From: Bacteroidota bacterium
GTDB taxonomy: Bacteria; Bacteroidota; Bacteroidia; UKL13-3
Assembly: GCA_027491085.1 (NCBI GenBank)
Contig: JAIXWW010000011.1
Location: forward strand, 310,001 to 374,000
Length of the DNA stretch: 64,000 nt
Direction: 5' to 3'
Shown one piece after another: positions 35,841-44,405 of this stretch. The stretch's first letter is position 1. Every line of letters starts with the position of its first letter. The translations under genes and the position numbers were made by a program. The notes beneath the pieces were generated by a model, which worked only from the letters and a program-made list of their open reading frames with translations, was not told the origin of the DNA and searched no databases.

Positions 35841-38705
35841 ATGACAAATAATCAAACGGAAAACACCACACATTTAGAAGACGAGTTTATAGAAATACTT
35901 GGCGCAAGGGAGCATAATTTAAAAAACATTGATGTAAAAATTCCTCGTAATAAGTTAGTTACCATTACTGGCTTAAGCGGAAGTGGCAAATCATCGTTAG
36001 CCTTCGATACCATTTTTGCAGAAGGTCAGCGCAGGTATATGGAAAGTTTTAGCGCTTATGCCCGCCAATTTATTGGCAATATGGAGCGCCCCGATGTAGA
36101 CAAAATAAATGGACTTTCGCCCGTTATAGCCATTGAGCAGAAAACGGTAAATAAAAATCCGCGTTCTACCGTAGGTACCATTACCGAAATTTACGATTTT
36201 TTACGTTTGCTTTATGCTCGCGCTGCCGATGCATACAGTTACGAAAGTGGAGAAAAAATGGTAAAAATGACGGAAGAGCAAATTATTACCGGCATTATTA
36301 CCCAATTTGAAAATAAAAAAATCAGCATTTTAGCACCTTTGGTAAAAGGGCGTAAAGGCCATTACCGCGAGCTTTTTGAACAAATACGCAAACAAGGTTA
36401 TACCAAGGCTAGGCTTGATGGTGAAGTAAAAGAAATAGCGGCTAAAATGCAAGCTGACCGCTATAAAATACACGATATAGAAGTACTGATAGATAGAATT
36501 GAGGTGCGCAAACCCGATAGAGTGCGCGTAGCCGAAAGTGTAAAAAGTGCTTTAAAAATGGGCAAAGGAACCATGGTTTTGCTAGATAATGAAACCAACC
36601 AATCGTACCATTTTAGTAAATACTTAATGGACCCCAAAAGTGGCATCAGTTACGATGAACCGCAGCCCAATTCATTTTCGTTTAACTCGCCTTACGGTGC
36701 TTGCCCAACTTGTGATGGTTTGGGAGTAAAAAGTATTATTGACGAAAATGCCATTATACCTGATAAAAAACTGAGCATTAACAAAGGGGCTTTAACGCCA
36801 TTGGGCGAAATAAGAGAAAACTGGACTTTTCTTCAATTGCGCGAAATAGCCAAAAAATACAAATTCAGTTTTGCCGATCCTATTGAAAAATTATCGAAAG
36901 AAGCATTGGATGCCATTTTGCATGGTAGCGATGAAGCCTTGGTAATTCCCTATCAATATGCCAGCGGTTACACCCAAAATTACAATAGCCATTGGGATGG
37001 ATTAATTCCTATTATTACCAAAAACTATTTAGAAAAAAGCAACGATTCTATTTCAAAATGGGCTGAAGAATTTATGCAACTCCTACCTTGCCCCGATTGC
37101 AATGGCGCAAGGTTAAAAAAGGAATCGTTACATTATAAAATTGGCGATAAAAACATTGCAGATTTAGCCCAAATGGAAATTACTGCTTTGGGGCATTGGT
37201 TTAATAACGAAGTTGATAAACTATTAGATAAAAAACAAACCATTATAGCTGCCGAAATTTTAAAAGAAATTCGCAGCCGTATTCAGTTTTTAATTGGCGT
37301 TGGTATAGATTATTTAACTTTAAACTCACCTTCCAAAACCTTAAGTGGTGGCGAGGCGCAACGTATTCGTTTGGCTACACAAATTGGCTCTCAATTAGTA
37401 GGTGTGTTATATATTTTAGATGAGCCAAGTATTGGTTTACATCAGCGCGATAACAACCGCTTAATTGATTCTTTAAAATCGCTTCGCGATGTGGGCAATA
37501 GCGTTATTGTGGTAGAACACGATAAAGACATGATGCAAGAAAGTGACTATATTTTGGATATTGGTTACGGAGCGGGTATTCATGGTGGGCATATTGCTGC
37601 GCAAGGTACTTGGGATGAAATTATTAAATCAAATTCGGTTACTGCGCAATATTTAAACGGTACCAAACAAATTGAAGTTCCAAAAACAAGGCGCAAAGGC
37701 AATGGAAAAAAATTGGTTTTAAAAGGTGCCACAGGCAATAACTTAAAAAATGTTACAGTAGAATTTCCTTTAGGCAAATTAATTTGTGTTACGGGTGTAA
37801 GTGGTAGTGGAAAATCTAGTTTAATTAACGAAACTTTATACCCAATATTACGTCAGCATTTTTACAATTCACATCAAAAACCTTTGACTTACAAAGAGTT
37901 TAAAGGCATTGAACATATTGACAAAGTAATAGAAATTGACCAATCGCCAATTGGGCGCACACCGCGCAGTAATCCTGCTACTTATGTAGAGGTTTTTTCA
38001 AATATCAGAGATTTATATGCTGCTCTTCCTGAATCAAAAATTAGAGGTTATAAACCTGGTAGATTTTCGTTTAACGTAAAAGGTGGCCGCTGCGAAACTT
38101 GCCAAGGTGCCGGTATGCGCACCATTGAAATGAACTTTTTGCCCGATGTATATGTTAAATGCGAAACCTGCAATGGCAAACGTTATAACCGCGAAACATT
38201 AGAGGTAAGGTTCAAAGGCAAATCAATTAACGATGTGTTGGACATGTCGATAGAAGATGCAGTTAAATTTTTTGAAAACACCCCACAAATTTTACGCAAA
38301 ATAGAAGCCTTAAACGATGTAGGTTTGGGTTATATAACGCTGGGTCAACAAAGCACTACTTTAAGTGGTGGCGAAGCACAAAGGGTAAAATTAGCTACCG
38401 AATTAAGCAAGCGCGATACCGGAAATACTTTTTATATTTTAGATGAACCAAGTACAGGTTTGCATTTTGAAGATGTAAAAGTACTGCTTGATGTAATTAA
38501 TAAATTGGTTGAAAAAGGAAACTCTGTTTTGGTTATTGAGCACAATTTAGACATTATAAAAGTGGCAGACCATATTATAGATGTAGGACCTGAAGGAGGT
38601 AAATATGGCGGGCAAATATTGTGCGAAGGCACACCTGAACAAATTTGCAACGAACCCAAAAGCCACACTGCTAAATTTTTAAAACCTGAATTAGGTTTAA
38701 AATAA
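35841..38705 (+). CDS. uvrA: Excinuclease ABC subunit A
   Basis: 954 residues, the damage-recognition ATPase of nucleotide excision repair. Two ABC modules are visible: Walker A G-L-S-G-S-G-K-S-S-L (~45) with signature L-S-G-G-E-A-Q-R-I-R (~500), and Walker A G-V-S-G-S-G-K-S-S-L (~655) with LSGGEAQRVKLA (~840). Zinc motifs are C-P-T-C (~288), C-P-D-C (~417) and the C-E-T-C ... C-E-T-C module (~760-785). Complete, ATG start. The last 250 bp are present a second time, 963 bp downstream, at 39419-39668. Confidence 0.98.
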   Translation: MTNNQTENTTHLEDEFIEILGAREHNLKNIDVKIPRNKLVTITGLSGSGKSSLAFDTIFAEGQRRYMESFSAYARQFIGNMERPDVDKINGLSPVIAIEQKTVNKNPRSTVGTITEIYDFLRLLYARAADAYSYESGEKMVKMTEEQIITGIITQFENKKISILAPLVKGRKGHYRELFEQIRKQGYTKARLDGEVKEIAAKMQADRYKIHDIEVLIDRIEVRKPDRVRVAESVKSALKMGKGTMVLLDNETNQSYHFSKYLMDPKSGISYDEPQPNSFSFNSPYGACPTCDGLGVKSIIDENAIIPDKKLSINKGALTPLGEIRENWTFLQLREIAKKYKFSFADPIEKLSKEALDAILHGSDEALVIPYQYASGYTQNYNSHWDGLIPIITKNYLEKSNDSISKWAEEFMQLLPCPDCNGARLKKESLHYKIGDKNIADLAQMEITALGHWFNNEVDKLLDKKQTIIAAEILKEIRSRIQFLIGVGIDYLTLNSPSKTLSGGEAQRIRLATQIGSQLVGVLYILDEPSIGLHQRDNNRLIDSLKSLRDVGNSVIVVEHDKDMMQESDYILDIGYGAGIHGGHIAAQGTWDEIIKSNSVTAQYLNGTKQIEVPKTRRKGNGKKLVLKGATGNNLKNVTVEFPLGKLICVTGVSGSGKSSLINETLYPILRQHFYNSHQKPLTYKEFKGIEHIDKVIEIDQSPIGRTPRSNPATYVEVFSNIRDLYAALPESKIRGYKPGRFSFNVKGGRCETCQGAGMRTIEMNFLPDVYVKCETCNGKRYNRETLEVRFKGKSINDVLDMSIEDAVKFFENTPQILRKIEALNDVGLGYITLGQQSTTLSGGEAQRVKLATELSKRDTGNTFYILDEPSTGLHFEDVKVLLDVINKLVEKGNSVLVIEHNLDIIKVADHIIDVGPEGGKYGGQILCEGTPEQICNEPKSHTAKFLKPELGLK

Positions 38706-38755
38706 CTAAACTAACCATAAATAAATTTCATTTTTAGAATAAATAAATTTGAATC

Positions 38756-39340
38756 ATGAAGAAAATAACATTAATATATATCGTTTCAATATTTTTTTTA
38801 GTTGGCTGTAGTTTACCAAAAGTTTATTTTTTTGAAGCCAAACCTTATTTAGTTGCGTATAAAGAAAAAATAGATAAAAACATAACAATAAACTTTGGAG
38901 AAGAAATAAAAGATACTTTTATAATAAATTCAGCGGGGATTAAGAAAATGCAGGTTTTTCAATTCAAAAATTCTTTAGAAGCGTCTTTAAAGTCAACTTT
39001 CAACGATTCATATAATTCGATGAGCTTTTCAGACACCAAAAGTAATAACGGGATTTGTTTGTTAATTTTAAAAATAGATCCTAGTTGGAATAAAAAGTCC
39101 GCAATTACATCTGTAAGCACGGTTAATGGACACGCGCAATCATCAACACGTTTTGAAATCAATTCTAAAATTTATTATCAAATAGTTGTTTTTGCCGATG
39201 GTATAAAAGTAAAGGTGATTGAAAAAGAAGTTTATAGTGAAAAATCAAGTTTTTTACCTAAAGAAGCTCCAGATTTATTAAAAGATGGAATTAAAGTAAT
39301 GTGTCAAGAATTATATAAAGAGGTTATTTCTATAAAATAA
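38756..39340 (+). CDS. Orphan lipoprotein of unknown function
   Basis: 194 residues, with a lipoprotein signal F-L-V-G-C-S (lipidated Cys18). The mature protein is beta-rich with no motif I recognise; I-N-F-G-E-E-I (~45), ILKIDPSW (~105) and alternating polar/hydrophobic strands give the impression of a small envelope lipoprotein of YajG/DUF-like type. It lies inside the interval between uvrA and a diverged second uvrA 3' end, so it probably arrived by the same recombination event. ATG start; ends before a hairpin terminator at 39366. Confidence 0.75.
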   Translation: MKKITLIYIVSIFFLVGCSLPKVYFFEAKPYLVAYKEKIDKNITINFGEEIKDTFIINSAGIKKMQVFQFKNSLEASLKSTFNDSYNSMSFSDTKSNNGICLLILKIDPSWNKKSAITSVSTVNGHAQSSTRFEINSKIYYQIVVFADGIKVKVIEKEVYSEKSSFLPKEAPDLLKDGIKVMCQELYKEVISIK

Positions 39341-39365
39341 TACCTTAAATATTACAAAACAAAAT

Positions 39366-39398
39366 AGCTGAACAATTTAAAACTGTTTGGCTTTTTTA
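39366..39398 (+). terminator. Terminator-like hairpin after the orphan lipoprotein
   Basis: Nine-pair stem (AGCTGAACA, 39366-39374, with TGTTTGGCT, 39384-39392, two G-T wobbles), then a run of six Ts. Confidence 0.65.
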
Positions 39399-39418
39399 TT
39401 ACTGATTATTTCTAAGAT

Positions 39419-39668
39419 AGGTTTACATTATGAAGATTTAAAAGTACTGCTTGAGGTAATTAATAAATTGGTTGAAAAAGGAAACTCTGTTTTGGTTATT
39501 GAGCACAATTTAGACATTATAAAAGTAGCAGACCACATTATAGATGTAGGACCCGAAGGAGGTAAATATGGTGGGCAAATATTGTGCGAAGGCACACCAG
39601 AACAAATTTGCAACGAGCCCAAAAGCCATACTGCTAAATTTTTAAAACCCGAATTAGGTTTAAAATAA
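39419..39668 (+). pseudogene. Duplicated 3' end of uvrA
   Basis: 250 bp aligning without gaps to uvrA 38456-38705, with ~12 mismatches by eye (about 95% identity). Only three change the protein (F to Y, V to L, D to E); nine are synonymous. It encodes the last ~82 UvrA residues from G-L-H-Y-E-D to the same stop. A TTG at 39387 could open the frame, giving 93 residues, but there is no ABC core and function is unlikely. The mainly synonymous divergence means the two copies evolved as working uvrA genes before they came together. Confidence 0.92.
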
Positions 39669-39732
39669 AAACCTGAATAAATTTCAAAATATTTTAATAA
39701 GCACTTTTTATAGATAAAAGTGGTAAAAAGCA

Positions 39733-39762
39733 AAAAGGCTATCTTAAATAAGATAGCCTTTT
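39733..39762 (-). terminator. Intrinsic terminator of the prs-rplY transcript
   Basis: Perfect 14-bp stem (39733-39746 with 39749-39762) around AA. On the minus strand it ends in a T run, 20 bp past the rplY stop; it can also work on the plus strand. Confidence 0.85.
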
Positions 39763-39781
39763 ACTTTTATAGAATCGTTAA

Positions 39782-40369
39782 TTATTTTTTCTTACCTTTT
39801 GCATCTTCAGTTGCTGCCGAAACTGCTGCTCTAGTAGTTTTAACTGTAACTACAGGATTATTTGGCGAGTCCATTAAAGTAATATTTGAAACTGTAATAT
39901 CACCAACTTTAATTGATTTACCAATTTCTAATGTTTCGATATTGATTTCGATAGATTCTGGTAAATTAGCTGGGAAACCTTTAACTTTTAATTTTTGTTG
40001 TTTAACCATTAATTTACCCCCTTGACGAACACCAATTGAATTACCAACACATTTAACAGGAATCAAAATGTCAATTTGTTTAGCTTCATCTAATTCCATG
40101 AAATCAGCATGGATAATAGAATCATTAACTGGATGATATTGAATATCTTTTAAAACTGCTTTGAATACTGAACCATCAATATCTAATTGCACTTTATAAG
40201 TATTTGGAGTGTAAACTAAAAGTTTGAAATCAGCTTCATACATAGTGAAGTGAATATGCTCTTTACCACCATATAATACACATGGTACTTGACCTGCAGC
40301 TCTTACTAATTTTGTTGCTGCTTTTCCTAAATCGTTACGTTTGTAACCAAACATTGCTACTGTTTTCAT
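39782..40369 (-). CDS. rplY: 50S ribosomal protein L25 / general stress protein Ctc
   Basis: 195 residues, the long Ctc form. The N-terminal 5S-rRNA-binding L25 domain (1-90) shows K-R-N-D-L-G-K-A-A-T-K-L-V-R, V-P-C-V-L-Y-G-G and K-D-I-Q-Y-H-P-V-N-D-S-I-I-H-A-D-F (a family hallmark). The C-terminal beta domain (95-180) has V-G-N-S-I-G-V-R-Q-G-G. Lys-rich end. It follows prs on the same strand, with tRNA-Gln upstream; prs-rplY adjacency is common in bacteria. Confidence 0.96.
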   Translation of the reverse strand: MKTVAMFGYKRNDLGKAATKLVRAAGQVPCVLYGGKEHIHFTMYEADFKLLVYTPNTYKVQLDIDGSVFKAVLKDIQYHPVNDSIIHADFMELDEAKQIDILIPVKCVGNSIGVRQGGKLMVKQQKLKVKGFPANLPESIEINIETLEIGKSIKVGDITVSNITLMDSPNNPVVTVKTTRAAVSAATEDAKGKKK

Positions 40370-40461
40370 TCTTTGTTTTCTCCTTTTTACTTTTTAAAAA
40401 ATTTGGCAAAACCCATTTTGGAAACCCAATACTAATTTTGCTTTTTGGTTTATAATTTATT

Positions 40462-41409
40462 TTATTTTTTCAAATCGAATAATGAACTGATACTTCCGTG
40501 TTCATTTACATTTCGTATAGCCTCAGCAAATAAATCGGCCGAAGTTAATACCTTAATTTTAGCACTTTGTTGTTTTAAAGGAATTGTATCGGTAACCACT
40601 AACTCGTCAATAACTGAATTTTCAATGGTTTCGTAAGCTTTTCCTGATAAAACTGGATGAGTACAGAATGCTCTTACACTCAAAGCACCTTTATCTTTCA
40701 TTAATTGTGCAGCTTTAGCCAAAGTACTTCCGGTATCAATAATATCATCTACCATTACTACATGCTTTCCGCTAACATCACCAATTAATGTCATTGCAGC
40801 TATTTCATTAGCTCTTCTTCTTTCTTTATCGCAAATTACCATGTCAATTCCTAATGCTTTTGCATAAGTTCTTGCTCTGGTAGTTGAACCCATATCGGGC
40901 GAAGCAATAATTAAATTACCAACATTAGCTAAATTTTTAATATATGGTAAAAATATTACCGATGGATCCATGTGATCAACCGGAATTTCGAAAAATCCTT
41001 GAATTTGAGGTGCGTGTAAATCCATTGTCATAACGCGGCTTGCACCAACAGCAGTAAGCATATCAGCAACCACTTTTGAACCAATGGCAACGCGAGGTTT
41101 ATCTTTTCTATCCTGACGAGCCATACCAAAATATGGAATAACTGCAGTAATATAATGAGCCGATGCACGTTTTGCAGCATCAATCATTAATAATAACTCC
41201 ATTAAATTATCAGAATTGGCAAAAGTAGATTGGATTAAAAACACATCACATCCACGAACACTCTCATTAAAACTTGGCTGAAATTCGCCATCACTAAATC
41301 GGGCAGTAGTACAATCTCCAAGTGGCTGACCAAAGGCGTCAGCAATTTTTTCAGCTAAATAACGTGAATTTGTACCTGAAAATAATTTGACTTGATTATT
41401 ATTTGCCAT
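40462..41409 (-). CDS. prs: Ribose-phosphate pyrophosphokinase
   Basis: 315 residues. Makes PRPP from ribose-5-phosphate and ATP for nucleotide, His, Trp and NAD synthesis. Full-length class I enzyme: F-S-G-T-N-S-R-Y-L-A start, R-F-S-D-G-E (~38), Y-F-G-M-A-R-Q-D-R-K (~97), M-D-L-H-A-P-Q-I-Q-G-F-F (~130, flag region) and the PRPP loop V-M-V-D-D-I-I-D-T-G-S-T (~222). It is 92 bp upstream of rplY and 87 bp downstream of tRNA-Gln, all on the minus strand; probably one transcription unit. Confidence 0.97.
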   Translation of the reverse strand: MANNNQVKLFSGTNSRYLAEKIADAFGQPLGDCTTARFSDGEFQPSFNESVRGCDVFLIQSTFANSDNLMELLLMIDAAKRASAHYITAVIPYFGMARQDRKDKPRVAIGSKVVADMLTAVGASRVMTMDLHAPQIQGFFEIPVDHMDPSVIFLPYIKNLANVGNLIIASPDMGSTTRARTYAKALGIDMVICDKERRRANEIAAMTLIGDVSGKHVVMVDDIIDTGSTLAKAAQLMKDKGALSVRAFCTHPVLSGKAYETIENSVIDELVVTDTIPLKQQSAKIKVLTSADLFAEAIRNVNEHGSISSLFDLKK

Positions 41410-41495
41410 GATTTTTAATTTATGAAACCCTTAAGTAAACAATTAGCTTACCTAAACACTGTTAAGTAAGCTAACTATGAATTAAAACTAAATTG

Positions 41496-41568
41496 TTGTC
41501 CGACTAGGGCTCGAACCTAGACTCTACTGAACCAAAATCAGTTGTGTTGCCAGTTACACCATCAGACA
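41496..41568 (-). tRNA. tRNA-Gln (anticodon TTG)
   Basis: A 73-nt cloverleaf on the minus strand: acceptor TGTCTGA with TCGGACA (one G-T), D arm GTGT/ACAC, anticodon stem ACTGA/TCAGT with loop TTTTGGT (anticodon TTG), variable AGAGT, T arm CTAGG/CCTAG with TTCGAGC, discriminator A. CCA is not encoded. The U1-A72 pair is usual for Gln tRNAs. Confidence 0.95.
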
Positions 41569-41597
41569 ATTTCTCATTTCTTTCGATTTGAGGAGTG

Positions 41598-41605
41598 CAA
41601 ATGTA
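41598..41605 (-). promoter_or_regulatory. -7 promoter box for tRNA-Gln-prs-rplY
   Basis: On the minus strand TACATTTG, a full match to the Bacteroidota TAnnTTTG -7 element, ending 29 bases before the tRNA 5' end. No clear TTTG -33 box 19 bases upstream. Confidence 0.6.
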
Positions 41606-41768
41606 AAATCTTTTTACAGATTGTAAAGCATTTTCAAAAAAAAATTTATTGATAAAAAGCAACTTAATAAAAACCAGCGTATAAAAAATTTAACGGCTGT
41701 GCAAATATTGTGGCTAAAGAATGCATTAATAATAGAACTTTTGTAGTTGTAATAATAATTACAAAAAA

Positions 41769-42962
41769 TTGAACAATATATTAACCATAGCGCTCATTTC
41801 GCCTTATTCCGGAAATAGATTTGCCACCTATTTAAATTACTATGCCGAGAATTTACTAAAAAAAGGTAAAAAGGTAATTGTAATTAGCCCCGAGTTTTCT
41901 GAAATAGCTGAATACGTAAAATTAAAAGTTCCCCGCTGTTTAGATAATTTTACGGCATTACCGCTTGATGAAAAAATATTTAGCGATAACCGCCCCAATT
42001 ATTTTGAACTTTTAGGCCGTTGGAATGCCATAAACAGTAAAATTAAACAAGCTGAAAAAATTATAAATGCCGAAGTTGATTTTGCATTCTTCTCTCCTAT
42101 CGATCCTTTTATTCGTGAATCGGTTAATCTTTTTTTGCTTGATTTTGTATTCAATTACAAATGGAGTGGCATTTATTTTAACCCAAAACCTTACAGACTT
42201 AAACAGTTGAAATTAAATGTGGACCCCAAATTTTTGGAGCCGGATTATTTGTTTAGATCAAAAAATTGTGTGGGCGTTTGTGTTTTGGATAGATTTATAA
42301 CCGAACCATTAAAAAGTAGGGTCTATAAAAAAGTAGTTGTTTTTCCTGAAATAAGTAATGTAAGTATTCAAAAAAAGGAGTCGGTTTATAGCAAACAAAT
42401 TAAGGAAATGGCTAAAAGCCGTGTGGTAGTTGGTTTGCTTGGTGTAGAACAAAACGAAGGAATTACCGCTTTAATTAGACTAATTAAAAAAGTTGATACC
42501 GATAAATACTTTTTTGTGTTTGCTGGTAAACTCGATTTTAAAATAATGGACGAAAAACAGCGCCAAGAAGTGGAACTGTTTATGAACGACCATGCGCCAA
42601 ATATTCTTTTTATTTTACAACCATTAAGTGAAGAGGAAATCAACCAAATTTATAAGGAAATTGATATTAGCTACTTATATTTTTACAATTACGTTTCTTC
42701 CAATAATTTACTGACTAAGGCTGCTTATTACCAAAAGCCCATTTTGGCCAATAAAGATTTTTGTGTTGGTGATACCGTAAAAAAATTTAAAATTGGTTTA
42801 AGTGTAAATGGTAAAATGGAAGAAAGTGTGAATGCACTAGAATTTTTAAGGCTGGAAAGACTTGATTTCAATGTATTTGATAAAGAGGCCTTTAGTGAAT
42901 ATTATGCTTTACAAAGCGATTCTTTTTTAACCAATGCCTTCGAGGAAATTATGTTCTTTTAG
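41769..42962 (+). CDS. Glycosyltransferase, GT-B fold (GT4-like)
   Basis: 397 residues. Start codon TTG at 41769: the first residues N-I-L-T-I-A-L-I-S-P-Y-S-G are the expected first strand and glycine turn of a GT-B enzyme, and there is no earlier ATG. The C-terminal half has V-V-V-G-L-L-G-V-E-Q-N-E-G-I (~220), Y-F-F-V-F-A-G-K-L (~250), ILFILQPLSEEEINQIY (~285) and a donor-site region D-I-S-Y-L-Y-F-Y-N. No E-x7-E retaining motif stands out clearly, so donor and acceptor are unknown. Probably acts on an envelope glycan. Not in a polysaccharide cluster. Confidence 0.7.
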   Translation: MNNILTIALISPYSGNRFATYLNYYAENLLKKGKKVIVISPEFSEIAEYVKLKVPRCLDNFTALPLDEKIFSDNRPNYFELLGRWNAINSKIKQAEKIINAEVDFAFFSPIDPFIRESVNLFLLDFVFNYKWSGIYFNPKPYRLKQLKLNVDPKFLEPDYLFRSKNCVGVCVLDRFITEPLKSRVYKKVVVFPEISNVSIQKKESVYSKQIKEMAKSRVVVGLLGVEQNEGITALIRLIKKVDTDKYFFVFAGKLDFKIMDEKQRQEVELFMNDHAPNILFILQPLSEEEINQIYKEIDISYLYFYNYVSSNNLLTKAAYYQKPILANKDFCVGDTVKKFKIGLSVNGKMEESVNALEFLRLERLDFNVFDKEAFSEYYALQSDSFLTNAFEEIMFF

Positions 42963-43045
42963 CACCACATCTGTTTATAAACTAGGTATGCTGTTGCATT
43001 AATGCATAAAAAGGCTTAATTCGTAAAAAATTAATTTAAAAAATA

Positions 43046-43657
43046 GTGAATAGTTTTTGGGATTTATTTAAGCCACAAGAGTTAATAGAGTTCGGGGGGT
43101 TTGCCTTAGTGCTCGTCATTATATTTTTAGAAAATGGCGTTTTCTTTGGCTTTTTTCTTCCAGGTGATTCATTGTTATTTACCTCAGGTTTGGTTTGTAC
43201 TACTATTTTAAAAATTACTTTAACTAAACTTATTATTGGGATAGCCTTAGCAGCAATTGCTGGTTATTATTTTGGCTATTGGTTTGGCTGGAAAACAGGT
43301 GACAATATTTACAATAGAAAAGAAAGCATTTTTTTTAAGAAAAAATACATTGAAACTGCCCAAGAGTTTTATAAAAAATACGGTGGAATAGCCTTAATTT
43401 TAGGTAGATTTTTGCCTATAGTAAGAACTTTTGCTCCAATCTTAGCAGGCATAGTTCGTGTTAATCATTTCATTTTCTTCATTTATACCATTATTGGTGC
43501 ATTTTTATGGCCATTGATTGTTTGTGGGGCAGGTTTTTATGTTGGCCAAGTTTTTCCGCAAGCGATCGATTATTTAAACTACATCATTATCGGATTTATT
43601 GTTGTAACGAGCATTCCTGTTATTAAATCGCTTACCAAAAAGAAAATAGTTGATTAG
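43046..43657 (+). CDS. DedA family membrane protein
   Basis: 203 residues, four to five TM helices. GTG start; no better ATG. Family blocks: F-L-E-N-G-V-F-F-G-F-F-L-P-G-D-S-L-L-F (~27-45), Y-Y-F-G-Y-W-F-G-W-K-T-G (~74) and G-R-F-L-P-I-V-R-T-F-A-P-I-L-A-G (~121-136, the conserved F-x-R-x-x-P-x-x-x-x-x-x-A-G). DedA proteins are linked to undecaprenyl-phosphate or phospholipid flipping. It is 70 bp upstream of rsmI on the same strand. Confidence 0.93.
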   Translation: MNSFWDLFKPQELIEFGGFALVLVIIFLENGVFFGFFLPGDSLLFTSGLVCTTILKITLTKLIIGIALAAIAGYYFGYWFGWKTGDNIYNRKESIFFKKKYIETAQEFYKKYGGIALILGRFLPIVRTFAPILAGIVRVNHFIFFIYTIIGAFLWPLIVCGAGFYVGQVFPQAIDYLNYIIIGFIVVTSIPVIKSLTKKKIVD

Positions 43658-43727
43658 TTAATGGAGTTAAGCTGTAAACCTATTTTGAAAATTTTGTTTA
43701 CAACTCTTTTTTATACATTTGCCCAAT

Positions 43728-44405
43728 ATGCAAATAGGTACACTTTTTATTGTTCCAACTCCCATTGGAAATTTAGAAGATATTACACTTCGAGCCATTC
43801 GTATCTTAAAAGAAGTAGATTTAATAATAGCGGAAGATACTAGGCAAAGCATTAAATTATTAAATCACTACGACATAAAAAAGCCTTTGCAAAGCTACCA
43901 CATGCACAATGAACATAAGGTGTTACAACATTATGTAAATGAATTATTAGACGGAAAAAACATTGCATTAATTAGCGATGCCGGCACTCCCGCCATTAGC
44001 GATCCGGGTTTTTTATTGGTACGCGAAAGTTTAAAAAATAGCATTAAAGTTGATTGTTTGCCGGGAGCAACCGCATTTGTACCAGCTTTGGTAAAAAGTG
44101 GTTTACCTGCAGATAGCTTTTGTTTTGAAGGATTTTTGCCAGAAAAAAAAGGCCGACAAACCATGTTAAAGAAACTTTGTGTGGAAGAACGTACCATTAT
44201 TTTGTATGAAAGTCCGCATAGAATTGTAAAAACACTTAAACAGTTTGTTGAATATTTTGGCGCAGAAAGACAAATAAGCGTAAGCCGAGAGTTAACCAAA
44301 ACCTTTGAGGAGACTGTTAATGGAACAATTGCGGAAGTGCTTAATCATTTTGAAAACAACACTGTAAAAGGTGAATTTGTAATAGTTATAGATGGTAAAA
44401 AATAA
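43728..44405 (+). CDS. rsmI: 16S rRNA (cytidine1402-2'-O)-methyltransferase
   Basis: 225 residues from the ATG at 43728. The TTG at 43719 would add three residues. It modifies the ribosomal P-site region using AdoMet. SAM-binding tetrapyrrole-methylase fold: L-F-I-V-P-T-P-I-G-N-L-E-D-I-T-L-R (~5-21), A-E-D-T-R (~36), I-S-D-A-G-T-P-A-I-S-D-P-G (~79) and the C-terminal ESPHR-I-V (~158). The 3' end overlaps the lnt start by 14 bp, so the two are translationally coupled. Confidence 0.96.
   Translation: MQIGTLFIVPTPIGNLEDITLRAIRILKEVDLIIAEDTRQSIKLLNHYDIKKPLQSYHMHNEHKVLQHYVNELLDGKNIALISDAGTPAISDPGFLLVRESLKNSIKVDCLPGATAFVPALVKSGLPADSFCFEGFLPEKKGRQTMLKKLCVEERTIILYESPHRIVKTLKQFVEYFGAERQISVSRELTKTFEETVNGTIAEVLNHFENNTVKGEFVIVIDGKK

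Noticed and set aside
39387..39668. Independent 93-residue ATP-binding gene
   Set aside because: It is the last 82 codons of uvrA plus leader; no Walker A or signature motif, so a gene fragment.
38756..39668. Insertion sequence or phage between the uvrA ends
   Set aside because: No transposase, integrase, terminal inverted repeats or att-like core; only a lipoprotein gene. Homologous recombination fits better.
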